This document shows, piece by piece, positions 54,173-63,634 of a stretch of DNA of 64,000 bases. The position numbers were made by a program, and so were the translations under genes. Below the pieces are notes generated by a model. The model was not told where the DNA came from. It ran no database searches and worked only from the letters and a program-made list of their open reading frames with translations. The stretch's first letter is position 1, and the number at the start of each line of letters is the position of its first letter. This DNA is from Stenotrophomonas nematodicola (lineage in GTDB: Bacteria; Pseudomonadota; Gammaproteobacteria; Xanthomonadales; Xanthomonadaceae), in the NCBI RefSeq assembly GCF_009467805.1, contig NZ_WIAY01000006.1, forward strand, positions 124,001 to 188,000, given 5' to 3'.

Positions 54173-54869
54173 GGCGGGGGCCTCTGTCGGTCTTTGCCGG
54201 AGTATCCACAGGGCCTGCCAACGAGGTGTCAACTTCCGATGACCGGAGCGTCAACGGCCCGGGCAGGACCGAGTGCCACAAAAGCTGGGGCCCGAGGCCC
54301 AGCTGCATTCAAGCGGCACGTTCCTTAGCCATGCCACCCATGACGGGGCCCGCGGCCAGGCGACGTCCAGAGGAGTCGGTCAAGGGCTTCCCGCGGCACC
54401 CATCCCGTAGTCGTTTGACAGGTGCATCAATGTGGAGTCAAGCGGCCTCATCATATTCCTTGCCCCAGCATTCCCGGCCCACTGGCCACGCGCCCGCACC
54501 AGCACCAGCACCAGCACCAGCACCGTGGCGCAGCAGACCGATCAGTCGACGCCCGAAGGGGTGCTTGCGATCAGTCAATTCAGAGGGGGCTGCGCAAGCT
54601 TCTTTTTGGCTTGGAAGAAAGGCTACTGTGATTACGGGGCATGCCTTGCGCGGCGACCAGGAAACCAAACGAACCTGCCCTCGCATCGGCAAGTGCGCGC
54701 CATCCCACCGACCGCCCCCCTCTTTCGAGGGGATGTGGGGAGTGTGGAGGGGCGACCAACATGAACGGATGAAGTGAGACACCCGTCCCATGACCTCGGT
54801 GAAGAAAAACTGCAATTGGGGGAGCCAGAGGTGCTGAAGGCGCTGGAAGTGCGCAGGCTGCGGGTTGGA
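54173..54869. other. Intergenic region with hexanucleotide repeat
   Basis: About 700 bases without a convincing gene. GCACCA is repeated four and five-sixths times at 54496-54524, the only clear feature. Frames crossing it look like chance translation. Confidence 0.5.
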
Positions 54870-55124
54870 TTACACCCAGATGGTTGAGGCGATCTGACGG
54901 GAACGCCGCACGGCCTCCCCGGCCAAAACTTCGGCCTCAAGCAGTGCAAGCTCCAACGAAGGAAATGGACGATCCAAGTCGGCGATTGCCACACCGATGT
55001 CGGGAAGAACCGCGAGCAATAACCATCGATCAGGGGCGTCCCGCCAGATCTCGGCCGTGTATTCCACCCCTTCCGTCGTGAGGCGAACGGAATAGAATCG
55101 CTCGTCTGAATGGTGTGTCCCCAC
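54870..55124 (-). CDS. Unknown small protein, 84 residues
   Basis: GTG at 55124 has GGAGG eight bases upstream, better than a codon six positions earlier. The product begins VGTHHSDERFYSVRLTTEG, followed by YTAEIWRDAPDRWLLLAVL and a C-terminal helix. Small alpha/beta protein; no family recognised. Confidence 0.6.
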   Translation of the reverse strand: MGTHHSDERFYSVRLTTEGVEYTAEIWRDAPDRWLLLAVLPDIGVAIADLDRPFPSLELALLEAEVLAGEAVRRSRQIASTIWV

Positions 55125-55178
55125 GCGCCCACCTCCAAGCAACTTCCGGCCCAGGCCCTTCGCCCTGTCGCCGCCATG

Positions 55179-55784
55179 TCATTCCACTGATTGTACTGTC
55201 CAACCAGTGTTGGCCGTCACATTAAGGATGGCCTCTTCTCCGCCGGCCGCGTCCCAAATATTAAGCAGCCCCTTGTTGATCTCCCCGGCAACCTTCTCAA
55301 GCTCGATCAGGTTGTGCAGAGGGCGGAAGTGCCGCTGGACTGCGGCGTGCGCGTCAAAGTGGGGGTCGGCGTCCTCATCGACCGCCAACACCTCATCGAC
55401 CAGCTGTGCCGCGGCGCGGGGCGCCAACAGAAGCGCTCTGGCCTCGAACAGAGCATTGACGTGGATCCAAGGCTCTTCCCGGTAGTCGACCTGCACCCCC
55501 ACTTCCCGCCCGATCAACTCAAGCTTTCTCAGGACCGCCTTGTTCGCCAGCGGTCTTGCCCCATCGGTCCAACGGTCAGGAAATAGACCGGGACCGAGCG
55601 TTTGACAGAAGGCTTCTACCGCCAAAGCAGTGAGAACCAGCGCTCCCGTCACCACATGTAGTTTCGCAGCCCCCTGCTCGCGAGCGGCCCTCCTGAGGGT
55701 GCGAGCGGCATGATTCATCTCGGGCCATGGACGGTAAGACGCCTCCCCCACCACCCGCGTGTTCTTCTTCATGTTCAACTGCAT
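55179..55784 (-). CDS. Unknown helical protein, HEPN-like
   Basis: ATG 55784 with AAGGGGGG upstream; 201 residues. Helices include VTGALVLTALAVEAFCQTLG, then RPLANKAVLRKLELIG and HVNALFEARALLLAPRA. The layout of a hydrophobic first helix with later Arg/His residues is seen in HEPN-like proteins, but the R-x4-6-H motif is not evident. Unknown function. Confidence 0.6.
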   Translation of the reverse strand: MQLNMKKNTRVVGEASYRPWPEMNHAARTLRRAAREQGAAKLHVVTGALVLTALAVEAFCQTLGPGLFPDRWTDGARPLANKAVLRKLELIGREVGVQVDYREEPWIHVNALFEARALLLAPRAAAQLVDEVLAVDEDADPHFDAHAAVQRHFRPLHNLIELEKVAGEINKGLLNIWDAAGGEEAILNVTANTGWTVQSVE

Positions 55785-55980
55785 GCCCCCCTTCTGGCGG
55801 CGGGAGTATGCCAGAGCCGATTCGGCTTCTCACCTGCGGCAGCTGCACCGCCCACGGGGAAATGTGACGTAGATCGTGGCTCCTGTCAGGGGCTATCCCC
55901 AACAGCTTCCGTCGCCGGAGCGCCGCAGCGGCCGACTCCAAAAACCTCCAGCGCCATCGTTAGGCTTCCCCACTTATCAA

Positions 55981-56367
55981 TTATCCGAGGAGCGGATCAG
56001 CGACAGGGGCGGCCATAGCAGCGCTCAGGATCCCAGCCACCAGCTCGTTTTGGCTGCGGGGGGAACAGCGGCTCGGGAGTGCCCAAAGGCCTTCTCTGTT
56101 TTGCTCAGCCGCCCAGTCTTCCCCGCTGAGAGACACGTAGTGAAGGTGAGGCCGCCGCGCCGCGCGATGGATTGCGTCTGCAAGCGCTTCCATTTCGTTG
56201 CCAAACCACCGGTAGCCGTTGACGCAGATCGCCAAGGGCTGGTCCGCTGGGTGGGGGTAATGGGGCAATATCTCTTGAAGCTGCTGCTGCGCTGCGCCAA
56301 CCGTCAGGTGGCGGAAGCTGGGCAATGCCGCCCAATGAGCCATAGCGGAAAGGGCGCCGGGGGTCAT
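55981..56367 (-). CDS. Small unknown protein, copy 2 of the family at 45647
   Basis: The start MTPGALSAMAHW (56367) is chosen because it aligns with the start of copy 1. The 128-residue protein shares FRHLTV, QQLQEILPHY and GYRWFGNEMEALADAI with it. Copy 2 has a longer C-terminus (LVAGILSAAMAAPVADPLLG). No family recognised. Confidence 0.6.
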   Translation of the reverse strand: MTPGALSAMAHWAALPSFRHLTVGAAQQQLQEILPHYPHPADQPLAICVNGYRWFGNEMEALADAIHRAARRPHLHYVSLSGEDWAAEQNREGLWALPSRCSPRSQNELVAGILSAAMAAPVADPLLG

Positions 56368-56625
56368 AGCGAAGGTCCAGTCAGGCAGGAATGAGCGGCA
56401 ATAGTCCCGCCGCGGAAGTACAGGCCCCGTGATCATCCCTTACCGGGCCTCAGCCAACCGGAATCATCCCATTGGCGTCGATGCGCGGCAGCGGCAGCGA
56501 GGCGGAGATCCCGGCATCTCTTTGGCCCCAGGTCTCTCTAGCGCCTTGGCCAGGCCTGGGGCGACCAGGGCGTTGCTCGGATGCCCAATAGGCCTCCGCC
56601 GTCAGAACGCTTCCGCCAAGCGGGA

Positions 56626-57105
56626 CTACTCTGAAGGACGCTTTGCCATCCCTTCCAGCTCTTCGAGAACTGCTGCCAGCCCCTCGTTGCTGTCCAAGGC
56701 AAGGTCGTAACGACTGCGGCGAGCTTGGTCGCGCGCGCTTAACCAAGCCCGACCCTCGCTCCCTAAGATGAAGTCGGTCGCATCCATCAAGCACTCCAGC
56801 CGACCAGCCCGCGCCATGCGCACCAGCTCCGCGTCGTAGGCTTCTGCCAAGGTCATCCTTCCTATCAAAAACGACTGCCGAGGATTTCCGAGTCTGGCCC
56901 CGTCTACGTGGAATTGCGCAACAAGCGACTCCAGCAGGTGGCCCGTATCTAGGAGCAGCGCCCTTTCATCCTCCAAGGGCTGGCCACGGTCGCCTTCACT
57001 GGGGCTTAGGATGGCTTCGCCCGCCCGTTTGAACAGAACAACTGCGCGATCACGCGCCCGTTGGCACAGCGTCAGTCTGTCGCTGTCGGTGTAAGGATTT
57101 TTCAT
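56626..57105 (-). CDS. Unknown protein, 159 residues
   Basis: A soluble helical protein beginning MKNPYTDSDRLTLCQRARDRAV, with LDTGHLLESLVAQFHVDGARL and MTLAEAYDAELVRMARAGRLE. Composition is typical of a real gene in this genome. No domain recognised. It stands alone on the minus strand before a signalling gene. Confidence 0.55.
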   Translation of the reverse strand: MKNPYTDSDRLTLCQRARDRAVVLFKRAGEAILSPSEGDRGQPLEDERALLLDTGHLLESLVAQFHVDGARLGNPRQSFLIGRMTLAEAYDAELVRMARAGRLECLMDATDFILGSEGRAWLSARDQARRSRYDLALDSNEGLAAVLEELEGMAKRPSE

Positions 57106-57589
57106 GGCCGCGGTCCTAAGCCTTGGTCCTTTTCACAACGTCAACCGGCGTGACGAAGCATGCCAGCACCTACAGCCCAGCAACCTGAATAGGGACGTAG
57201 AGTCGCCACGCGTTCAACTTACGACCAACAGCGCCGATGTATCAAGCGAACGAATGCGTTGCCGGAGTGGTCCGTCAGAGGGGCCAAGAACCTGGGCAGC
57301 AGCGTCTGGACTCCGGCGGGGAGCAAAATTGGCCCCCGCCGCCCCACGGAAGCGGGGCGTCTGTGCTCGGGGCCTGCCCCATTGGGCCGAACTCCAGGGA
57401 AGCAGCGAGGGCGTGTCGGGGCCCCCGATCCTCTTTGGGCTCAGTAACGGCACGCGCAGTCTCCAACACAGGTGAGCAAATACATGGGATGCGGCTTACC
57501 GGCTTCCCCCTGAACAAACAAAGTGCTATCAAATATCAGCGTTGGCGAGGACCTCCAAGCACAGCCATTGCTTCCGAAGGCTTAGACAG
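57106..57589. other. Intergenic region, no gene seen
   Basis: About 480 bases between the divergent genes at 56626 and 57590. No clear promoter, repeat or RNA gene; the 3' end carries AAGG as likely RBS of the CSS-EAL gene. Confidence 0.4.
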
Positions 57590-59128
57590 ATGCGCAAACG
57601 CAACAGAACCCACGATGGCTTGGCTTTGGCAGCAGCCGTTGGGCTGTCCATGCTGACGACGCTCCTGATCACGCAGGCCGTCTTGTACGTCCAAGACCTC
57701 GAGCGCGCCACTGGGGCCGCCAAGCTGGCATTGAGCCAGGCCGAGGTCATAGCAAGAAGCAGCTCTGCGGCCGCCGTGAAAGCCCAAGCAGAACGTGGGG
57801 ACGACTGCTCTGAAGATGACCTGCGCAATCTGAAATCTATTGCCTTCGGCTCGAGCTACATGAGCGACGTGGGCAAAGTCAGGGATGGCGAAATTATCTG
57901 CACCGCCCTGTGGGGAGTTCTGAAGGAGCCTATGTTGCTTCCTCCCCCACGGTTTGAGCGGAATGGGGCGCGGATCTGGCGATCGTCCGATTTGAGCAAT
58001 TCACCCTACGTGGGCACCAACGTCGTCGTCCGAGGGAATGTCGCCACAGTCACCTCTCCTTCTGCATTTGACAACGTTGATCCCTCTCGGACGAGCACCA
58101 TCGTGGTCACCACCGCCAACGGGGCCTACACGTTTAAAGCCGTAGACCCAGACCCACGTGCGGTCCGCGCAGGCCGAAAGGACACAATTCAACGGGCGGT
58201 GTGTAGCGACATATCGGGGGTGTGTGCCACCGTGACTTCCCCACGCACCGGCCTGTGGTCGCTTCCCCCCCACTCGTTGGCCTGGTTTGCGGGGCTGGGT
58301 TTGATCATGGGCCTCTGCCTGGGGTGGCTAGCTGTGCGATACCGAAACTTAGAAAGGAGCCTGGACCAGCGATTGCTGAGCGCCATCCAGAATCGGGAGC
58401 TAACGATCGTCTTTCAGCCGCTGCGGCGTATTTCCGACGGCAGCTTGGTCGGCTTCGAAGCGCTTTGCCGATGGCATGCATCGGCCAACGAAGAGATCGG
58501 CCCCGATATCTTCGTGCCGCTGGCGCAGGTCAACGGATTTGGTCCGCTGCTCTCGCGGTATGTTCTTGCGACATCGCTCGACGAAATCCAACCATTGCTA
58601 TGTTCGGATCAGGAGCTGTACGTCTGCATTAACGTGGAACCGGAAGACATCGCTGACCCGTCGTTTCCCCGTTACGCCTGTAGCCAGGTTTCAGGGCGTT
58701 CCCTGCTGCCGTCCCAGATCTGCTTCGAGGTGACCGAACGCAACGACATCGTGACGCCCGAGTTTTTCGACAACATGGCAGCGCTTCAAAGAGCCGGGTT
58801 CCGATTCCTCATCGATGATTTTGGGACGGGGCATTCCAACTTCTCACATTTGGCACGGACCGGCTTCAACGGCATCAAGATTGATCGGCTGTTTACGGGA
58901 GCAATCACGACCGATTCACCGCTTCGGTCGGTATTGCCGGCCGTCTATGAGTTAGCGCTCAAGCTGGATCTTGACGTCACTATTGAAGGAATCGAAACGC
59001 ATGCCGAGGCAAGCCTGCTCCGAAACTTGGCCCCAAAGGGCATCGGACAAGGTTGGTACTTCGGCAAACCGGTGAGGGCCGACAGCTTGGAAGCAGTGCT
59101 TCCGGCCGATGCTAGCGAAGGACCCTGA
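57590..59128 (+). CDS. CSS-motif EAL phosphodiesterase (redox-sensitive c-di-GMP PDE)
   Basis: ATG 57590 gives 512 residues. A first membrane helix (LALAAAVGLSMLTTLLITQAVL) is followed by a periplasmic domain with Cys73 (DDCSEDDL) and Cys104 (EIICTALWG), the CSS pattern, and a second helix (LAWFAGLGLIMGLCLGWLAV). The EAL domain then shows GFEALCRW, FEVTERN, IDDFGTGHSNF and IEGIET. Relatives are regulated by periplasmic disulphide formation (DsbA/DsbB). It should lower c-di-GMP in response to periplasmic redox state. Confidence 0.9.
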   Translation: MRKRNRTHDGLALAAAVGLSMLTTLLITQAVLYVQDLERATGAAKLALSQAEVIARSSSAAAVKAQAERGDDCSEDDLRNLKSIAFGSSYMSDVGKVRDGEIICTALWGVLKEPMLLPPPRFERNGARIWRSSDLSNSPYVGTNVVVRGNVATVTSPSAFDNVDPSRTSTIVVTTANGAYTFKAVDPDPRAVRAGRKDTIQRAVCSDISGVCATVTSPRTGLWSLPPHSLAWFAGLGLIMGLCLGWLAVRYRNLERSLDQRLLSAIQNRELTIVFQPLRRISDGSLVGFEALCRWHASANEEIGPDIFVPLAQVNGFGPLLSRYVLATSLDEIQPLLCSDQELYVCINVEPEDIADPSFPRYACSQVSGRSLLPSQICFEVTERNDIVTPEFFDNMAALQRAGFRFLIDDFGTGHSNFSHLARTGFNGIKIDRLFTGAITTDSPLRSVLPAVYELALKLDLDVTIEGIETHAEASLLRNLAPKGIGQGWYFGKPVRADSLEAVLPADASEGP

Positions 59129-59581
59129 ATGCCCTGCTCACCGCCCCTCCACATCGCTTCCACACCGATACTGCAAACATCCTTATCAGCTTTGCAAAGT
59201 CCGCCACAAAGCAAGGCCAGCTGTGCTCCCTGGATTGCCTGCCCGCCCCTTCTCCCCTCAGTAGGCTGCGGTGACTTCTCGGCAATGACGTTCCTACCCA
59301 GGCCGTCGTGACCAGTGGGCGCGGCTTTTTTGTTGTTGCAGAAAGGCGGGAATGCAAAACGCCAACGCCTGCTGCCTTGGCGGGTTCCCAAGCGCTGGGG
59401 GCAACTAAACCTTGAGTTCAATCACGAATTTTTTTCAGAATGCTCGAAGGACGGCTGTTCACCTCCAGCTGTCCACCGTACGCTTAGGGTGGCGCGAACT
59501 CACCGAGCTCCGGCAGCCGCTTTGCGGTGGACTCTAATTGTTCGCCCTGGCGCCATTTGACCAAGAAGGGACGCAGGCCGC
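59129..59581. other. Intergenic region between EAL and GGDEF genes
   Basis: About 450 bases without a gene. A run of six T (59326-59331) after a GC-rich hairpin-like stretch (GCCG at 59302, CGGC at 59322) may be a terminator for the upstream gene. No other structure seen. Confidence 0.4.
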
Positions 59582-61162
59582 ATGCGGCATTTTGCAAGGC
59601 ACCTCAACCTACAACGCCTGATCGTCGGATTGGCCTTCTTGTCAGCGGGGGTCATGTTGGCAAACGCGGTCTTTGCTGCTTACCAGGTTCAACGCGAGCA
59701 ACTCATCGCCAGCGCCCTTGAGTCCAACCGGGTTTACGCCCACAAGCTCGCGCAGACCACCCACAACTTCTTGGTATCAACGCAGCAGCAACTTGATTAC
59801 AGCGCGCGCGTCATCGGGACAAGCGGCATTGATACGGAAATCGGCGCATCTGAGGCACATCGGCTACAGTCCCAGACCAACGCATTCAACTCGGTGATCG
59901 TGGTAGACCGCCAGGGGCTTGTGAGGGCGGCCTCCCCCGCCTTGCCCCAGATCGAAGGACGGGTGCTCTCGAGCTTGGCAAACTCCTTAGCAATCGCCAG
60001 CCGCGCGCCCTTGGTGAGCAACCCGTATGTTTCTGCCACCGGCAAGTTGGTGCTGACCATCTCCCAGCCCATCTTTGACCCGTCGGGGACCTACCAAGGC
60101 TATATCAGCGCGTCCATCCACCTGAAAGAGCCCAATGTCCTTCACACCCTCCTTGGAACGCACTACTACAAGGATGGCTCGTATCTCTACGTCGTGGGTC
60201 AAGACGGCAAGCTTCTGTATCACCCCGAGCCCGATCGGGTCGGACAGTCCGCCCTAAAAAATGAGGTGGTCAGAGCAGTCTCGCGCGGGGAGGCCGGCGC
60301 CATGCCGACGATTAACAGCCACGGAGTGCACATGTTGGCAGGGTTTGCCCCCATTCCCGCTGTCCACTGGGGCATCGTTTCGCAGCGCCCCGTAGAGGCT
60401 ACCCTTCAGCCGCTCAAGCGCTTGACGAACCTGGTCCTCTTGAACGCGGCACCTTTGGGATTGCTGTCGCTGCTCTTGATCTGGATCGTATCCCGCCGCA
60501 TCGCGCGCCCCCTTTGGCAACTTGCGTCCACCGCGCAGAACAGCGACGTATCACAAGCCATCTCGACGGTGACGGCCGTGGACACTTGGTATTACGAGGC
60601 GGACCAACTGCAGAAGGCCGTGCTCATCAGCTTCAACGCATTCAACGATCGGATTGGTCGGCTGGATCGCGCAGTACTGACTGACCCCCTTACGGGCTTG
60701 CTCAACCGGCGCGGCTTGGAAAGAGCACTGGAGATCTTGGCGAGCTCCAATACCCGCTTTGGGGTCATCGCGCTGGACATTGATCACTTTAAGAACGTCA
60801 ACGATATCCACGGACATGAGGCCGGCGACGTGGTCATTGCCGGCGTGGCAGACTTGATGCGACAGAACTCAAGGGTGGAAGACATTCTTTGCAGGATTGG
60901 TGGAGAAGAGTTTTTGCTATTGCTGCCAGACATCAGCGCGGAAGTCGCCGAGTTCGTTGCCGAGAGGCTTAGAAAAAGCATTCACGATCACGGCTTCCCC
61001 ATCGTCGGCAGCATTACCGCCTCAATGGGCATCAGCCACTTCCCCGAGACGCACGAGGATGCCGACCATGCCATTCGGCAGGCTGACAAAGCTCTGTACA
61101 AGGCCAAGGGAGAAGGACGAGATCGGGTGGTGACCTACCGCCGCAGAAGAACGGATCGTTGA
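59582..61162 (+). CDS. Membrane-bound Cache-type sensor diguanylate cyclase
   Basis: 526 residues with an N-terminal membrane helix (IVGLAFLSAGVMLANAVFAAY), an extracytoplasmic sensor of Cache type (about 45-270, including VVVGQDGKLLYHP-like pattern in YLYVVGQDGKLLYH), a second helix (VLLNAAPLGLLSLLLIWIV), a HAMP-like link and a C-terminal GGDEF domain: LTGLLNRRGL, ALDIDHFKNVND, and RVED-ILCRI-GGEEF. The RxxD five residues before GGEEF is an intact inhibitory I-site. It should make c-di-GMP under feedback control in response to an external ligand. Confidence 0.93.
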   Translation: MRHFARHLNLQRLIVGLAFLSAGVMLANAVFAAYQVQREQLIASALESNRVYAHKLAQTTHNFLVSTQQQLDYSARVIGTSGIDTEIGASEAHRLQSQTNAFNSVIVVDRQGLVRAASPALPQIEGRVLSSLANSLAIASRAPLVSNPYVSATGKLVLTISQPIFDPSGTYQGYISASIHLKEPNVLHTLLGTHYYKDGSYLYVVGQDGKLLYHPEPDRVGQSALKNEVVRAVSRGEAGAMPTINSHGVHMLAGFAPIPAVHWGIVSQRPVEATLQPLKRLTNLVLLNAAPLGLLSLLLIWIVSRRIARPLWQLASTAQNSDVSQAISTVTAVDTWYYEADQLQKAVLISFNAFNDRIGRLDRAVLTDPLTGLLNRRGLERALEILASSNTRFGVIALDIDHFKNVNDIHGHEAGDVVIAGVADLMRQNSRVEDILCRIGGEEFLLLLPDISAEVAEFVAERLRKSIHDHGFPIVGSITASMGISHFPETHEDADHAIRQADKALYKAKGEGRDRVVTYRRRRTDR

Positions 61163-61563
61163 AGTCAGAAGGCGGGGCCGCAACTGGGCTAGGCTAACTG
61201 CGCCTGGTTTCCTGCGGCGACCATGGATCTCCGATGGACATGACGCCTGTTCAAGCTCTTGGCTGTCGCGGCCAGCATTGCCCAGTTCTCATGCGAAAAG
61301 TATCCGCCTTGGCATGATGCAGAGTTTGCTCGGCAAGGATTTGAAACCCCGATAGATCCTTGCATAGTCGGCTCCCGCCGCGGCACATCGCTTTGAACTC
61401 CAGCCGGTTGAACTCCAACAGGTTTAGCTCGATAAGCGCTCTCCTCTTGACCGGCGCTGGAGATGACGTTGCCACTCCGTTGCTAACGCCCAATTGATGG
61501 CAAGCAATGCTCCTCCCTCTCACCACGCGCCTCAGCACCGCTTGAAGCAGGAGCATCAACACT
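61163..61563. other. Intergenic region, no gene seen
   Basis: About 400 bases between convergent genes. Frames here lack protein character. No hairpin with T-run could be identified by eye. Confidence 0.4.
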
Positions 61564-61992
61564 TCACTCCGCTCCGCGGCGCACCAGGAACTCCACAAAC
61601 GACTCTTCCTCCGCCTCCTTCGCGTGGTCAAGTGCACCGCCTTCGTTGACATCCGCCCCGCGGTCAAGCAACAGCGTTGCGACGATGATCTTTTCATCGC
61701 TGCTCAAAAGTTCGTCTCGCGCCAGCCACACCAAGGCCGGCTCATCGTCTTCGTCTTCAGTGCAAGGATACGTGTCGGCTGCAAGGCCCGCGTCCAACAG
61801 TGCGGTCACCAGCTCCAAATCCGCTTCAAGGCATGCGTGGTGGAGTTGAGGAAAAGGAAGCTCCTGCCCGCGCACTAGCAGCAGCGGAGGCAGGCCATCC
61901 ACGGCCTCATGCATCTCGTCGAAGATCGCTTTGAAGTCAGGGTTCGACGCATATGCCTTGCCCCAACCCAGTGCTTCCGCTTTTGCTTCCAT
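61564..61992 (-). CDS. Ankyrin-repeat-like protein, 142 residues
   Basis: Contains two ankyrin-like units: FPQLHHACLEADLELVTALLDAGLAAD and, after an acidic loop, VATLLLDRGADVNEGGALDHA. The N-terminus (AEALGWGKAYASNPDFKAIF) is helical. Ankyrin repeats mediate protein binding; in small bacterial proteins they may serve as immunity or adaptor factors. No partner gene is next to it. Confidence 0.75.
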   Translation of the reverse strand: MEAKAEALGWGKAYASNPDFKAIFDEMHEAVDGLPPLLLVRGQELPFPQLHHACLEADLELVTALLDAGLAADTYPCTEDEDDEPALVWLARDELLSSDEKIIVATLLLDRGADVNEGGALDHAKEAEEESFVEFLVRRGAE

Positions 61993-62078
61993 GCACAGAA
62001 TCCTTCTTGGTTAGATTGTATGGCTCTCGGACCGCGGCCTATGGGCCCGGCGCGTGTCCGACGTGACCGTGGCCATCC

Positions 62079-62405
62079 CTACCGCTTGATCTTCTTCAGC
62101 AACCAGAGCGCCGCCTCGGCCCGTTCCTCTGGGGAGAGCTCCTCCAACGCCAAAATTACGTCGGCGGTGTGATCGTCCTTAGCCACTAGGTAGGCCATCG
62201 GCACCTCCAGGGTGTCCGCCAGCTTGCCCAGCGCATCGAGATCGATGCCGCTCGTCTCGTTCTCGTAACGGTTCACTCGGCTGCTGGCCAGCTTCTTATC
62301 AAGCCCCATAAGCACCCCCAGCGCGCGCTGGCTTGGGATGGCGCGGAGCTCTCTGGCCTGCTTCAGGCGAGCGGCAAATAGCGAACGGGGGGAAGCCTTG
62401 GGCAC
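62079..62405 (-). CDS. XRE-family HTH regulator
   Basis: A 108-residue protein: FAARLKQARELRAIPSQRALGVLMG, then SSRVNRYENETSGIDLDALGKLADTLEVPMAYLVA, a Cro/CI-type HTH. Compared with the usual form there is a short insertion (LDKKLASS) in the middle. The C-terminus (LSPEERAEAALWLLKKIKR) is helical. It is divergent from the secreted-protein gene, with about 100 bases between, and may control itself or that gene. Confidence 0.88.
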   Translation of the reverse strand: MPKASPRSLFAARLKQARELRAIPSQRALGVLMGLDKKLASSRVNRYENETSGIDLDALGKLADTLEVPMAYLVAKDDHTADVILALEELSPEERAEAALWLLKKIKR

Positions 62406-62511
62406 GTGAACAGATGTTGAAAACTTGGGAAGACAGCATGACTTGGTCCCTCAATGCATGGCAGACTCTTCGTGAAATGTAGCACTCTCCCGACCAACGA
62501 CAGGCGTTTTC

Positions 62512-63288
62512 ATGAAGAAGATCAAGACAAGGATGGCCGCCAGCTTGGCTGCGGCGTTGCTTTTGGCCGCCCAAGGCGCAGGCGCGCAAAGCCACCCTGA
62601 GCAGGAAGAGGTTCCTAACAAGCCGGGCTTTTTCCGGCAGTTGGGCAGCAGCCTCAAGAACGCCGGGCAGCAGATGGTCGGCGTGAAGCCGGCCCAGGGC
62701 GGCTTCAAGACCGATGGTGCCCCTGGTGCGATCTACACCCCGATCAGTGGCGCCAGCAAGCTGCCCAACCTCTTCAGGTCGGACAACCACCAACAGGCCC
62801 AACTGGGAAAGCTCGATTGGCCCCGCGTCGCGTTGACGTTTCAGGAATGGGGCGCCTCTATGCCGTGCTGGACCGTTGAGGCCCGGATTTGGACCAGTTC
62901 CACCGTCTCGACCACCGAGACGTTCAAGGCGTGCTCGGATGCCCCATTGAGGGAGACCGACGACCTCGGTGAGGTGGCCGAACTCAACGACGCGGCCCTT
63001 TGGAAGGGCAAAGACACGCTGCGCGGCATTCGGGTCCTGCCGAGCAAGCCGAACACCGGCACCCAGCGGTCGACCGGACCGAACCCGCCGGCGCAGCCGT
63101 TCCAGGTCAACGTGAGCCGGGATGCCGTGGCCAACCGTGCAGTCGAGGTCGCGCTACGCGCTGCCTGGGTTAGCGGCTTCATTCAGACCTCGGACCTCCA
63201 CCCGGGCCCGTCGGGAATCCTGACCCCATTTAGGGATGGCCGCATGTGGATCGCCGGGTTCAAGCCGGAAGGCAACCGCGACCGCTGA
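62512..63288 (+). CDS. Secreted protein of unknown function
   Basis: Starts MKKIKTRMAASLAAALLLAA, a signal peptide cleaved near GAGAQ, for a total of 258 residues. The mature part has LGSSLKNAGQQMVGVKP and, further on, MPCWTVEARIWTSSTVSTT and a second Cys about 20 residues later. No domain known to me. The neighbour downstream is a lipoprotein gene on the same strand, so they may form an operon with the membrane protein at the end. Confidence 0.65.
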   Translation: MKKIKTRMAASLAAALLLAAQGAGAQSHPEQEEVPNKPGFFRQLGSSLKNAGQQMVGVKPAQGGFKTDGAPGAIYTPISGASKLPNLFRSDNHQQAQLGKLDWPRVALTFQEWGASMPCWTVEARIWTSSTVSTTETFKACSDAPLRETDDLGEVAELNDAALWKGKDTLRGIRVLPSKPNTGTQRSTGPNPPAQPFQVNVSRDAVANRAVEVALRAAWVSGFIQTSDLHPGPSGILTPFRDGRMWIAGFKPEGNRDR

Positions 63289-63328
63289 AGCACCCCGGGC
63301 CTTGCGCCCTCACCAAAAGGGAAACGAC

Positions 63329-63634
63329 ATGAAAGCATGGATCCTGGCCGCTGCGGCGGCCCTCACGCTGACTGCCTGCAGCGGTAAGCCCTCCGAAGCG
63401 GAGGCCAAGCAGGCACTGGCTGACCTGATGGCTCAGAGCGCATCGGCGCCTATCGTCATGATCGATGGGTTCACCCTGACGGGGTGCACGCCGGCGGAGG
63501 AGACGGACGGCTATCGGTGCGATACCCGAGGCACCGTCGTGATGGACGTGATGGGCAACCGAGTTCCGCTCCCCGTCGACAAAAACCTGCGCTATGCGAA
63601 GGTCGACGGCGCTTGGAGGGCCTACGTCCAATGA
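63329..63634 (+). CDS. Small lipoprotein
   Basis: The ATG (63329) with AAGGG upstream starts a 101-residue product with a lipobox LTACSG. The mature part has TGCTPAEETDGYRCDTRG, with two cysteines that may form a disulphide, and ends AKVDGAWRAYVQ. No known family. Its stop overlaps the next start by four bases. Confidence 0.7.
   Translation: MKAWILAAAAALTLTACSGKPSEAEAKQALADLMAQSASAPIVMIDGFTLTGCTPAEETDGYRCDTRGTVVMDVMGNRVPLPVDKNLRYAKVDGAWRAYVQ

Noticed and set aside
54432..54764. Frame containing the Ser-Thr repeat made by the hexanucleotide
   Set aside because: The repeat and flanks give low-complexity translations in all frames; no good start signal.
61251..61697. 148-residue minus-strand frame overlapping the ankyrin-like gene
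   Set aside because: Overlaps a better gene in another frame and is Arg/Ser-rich.
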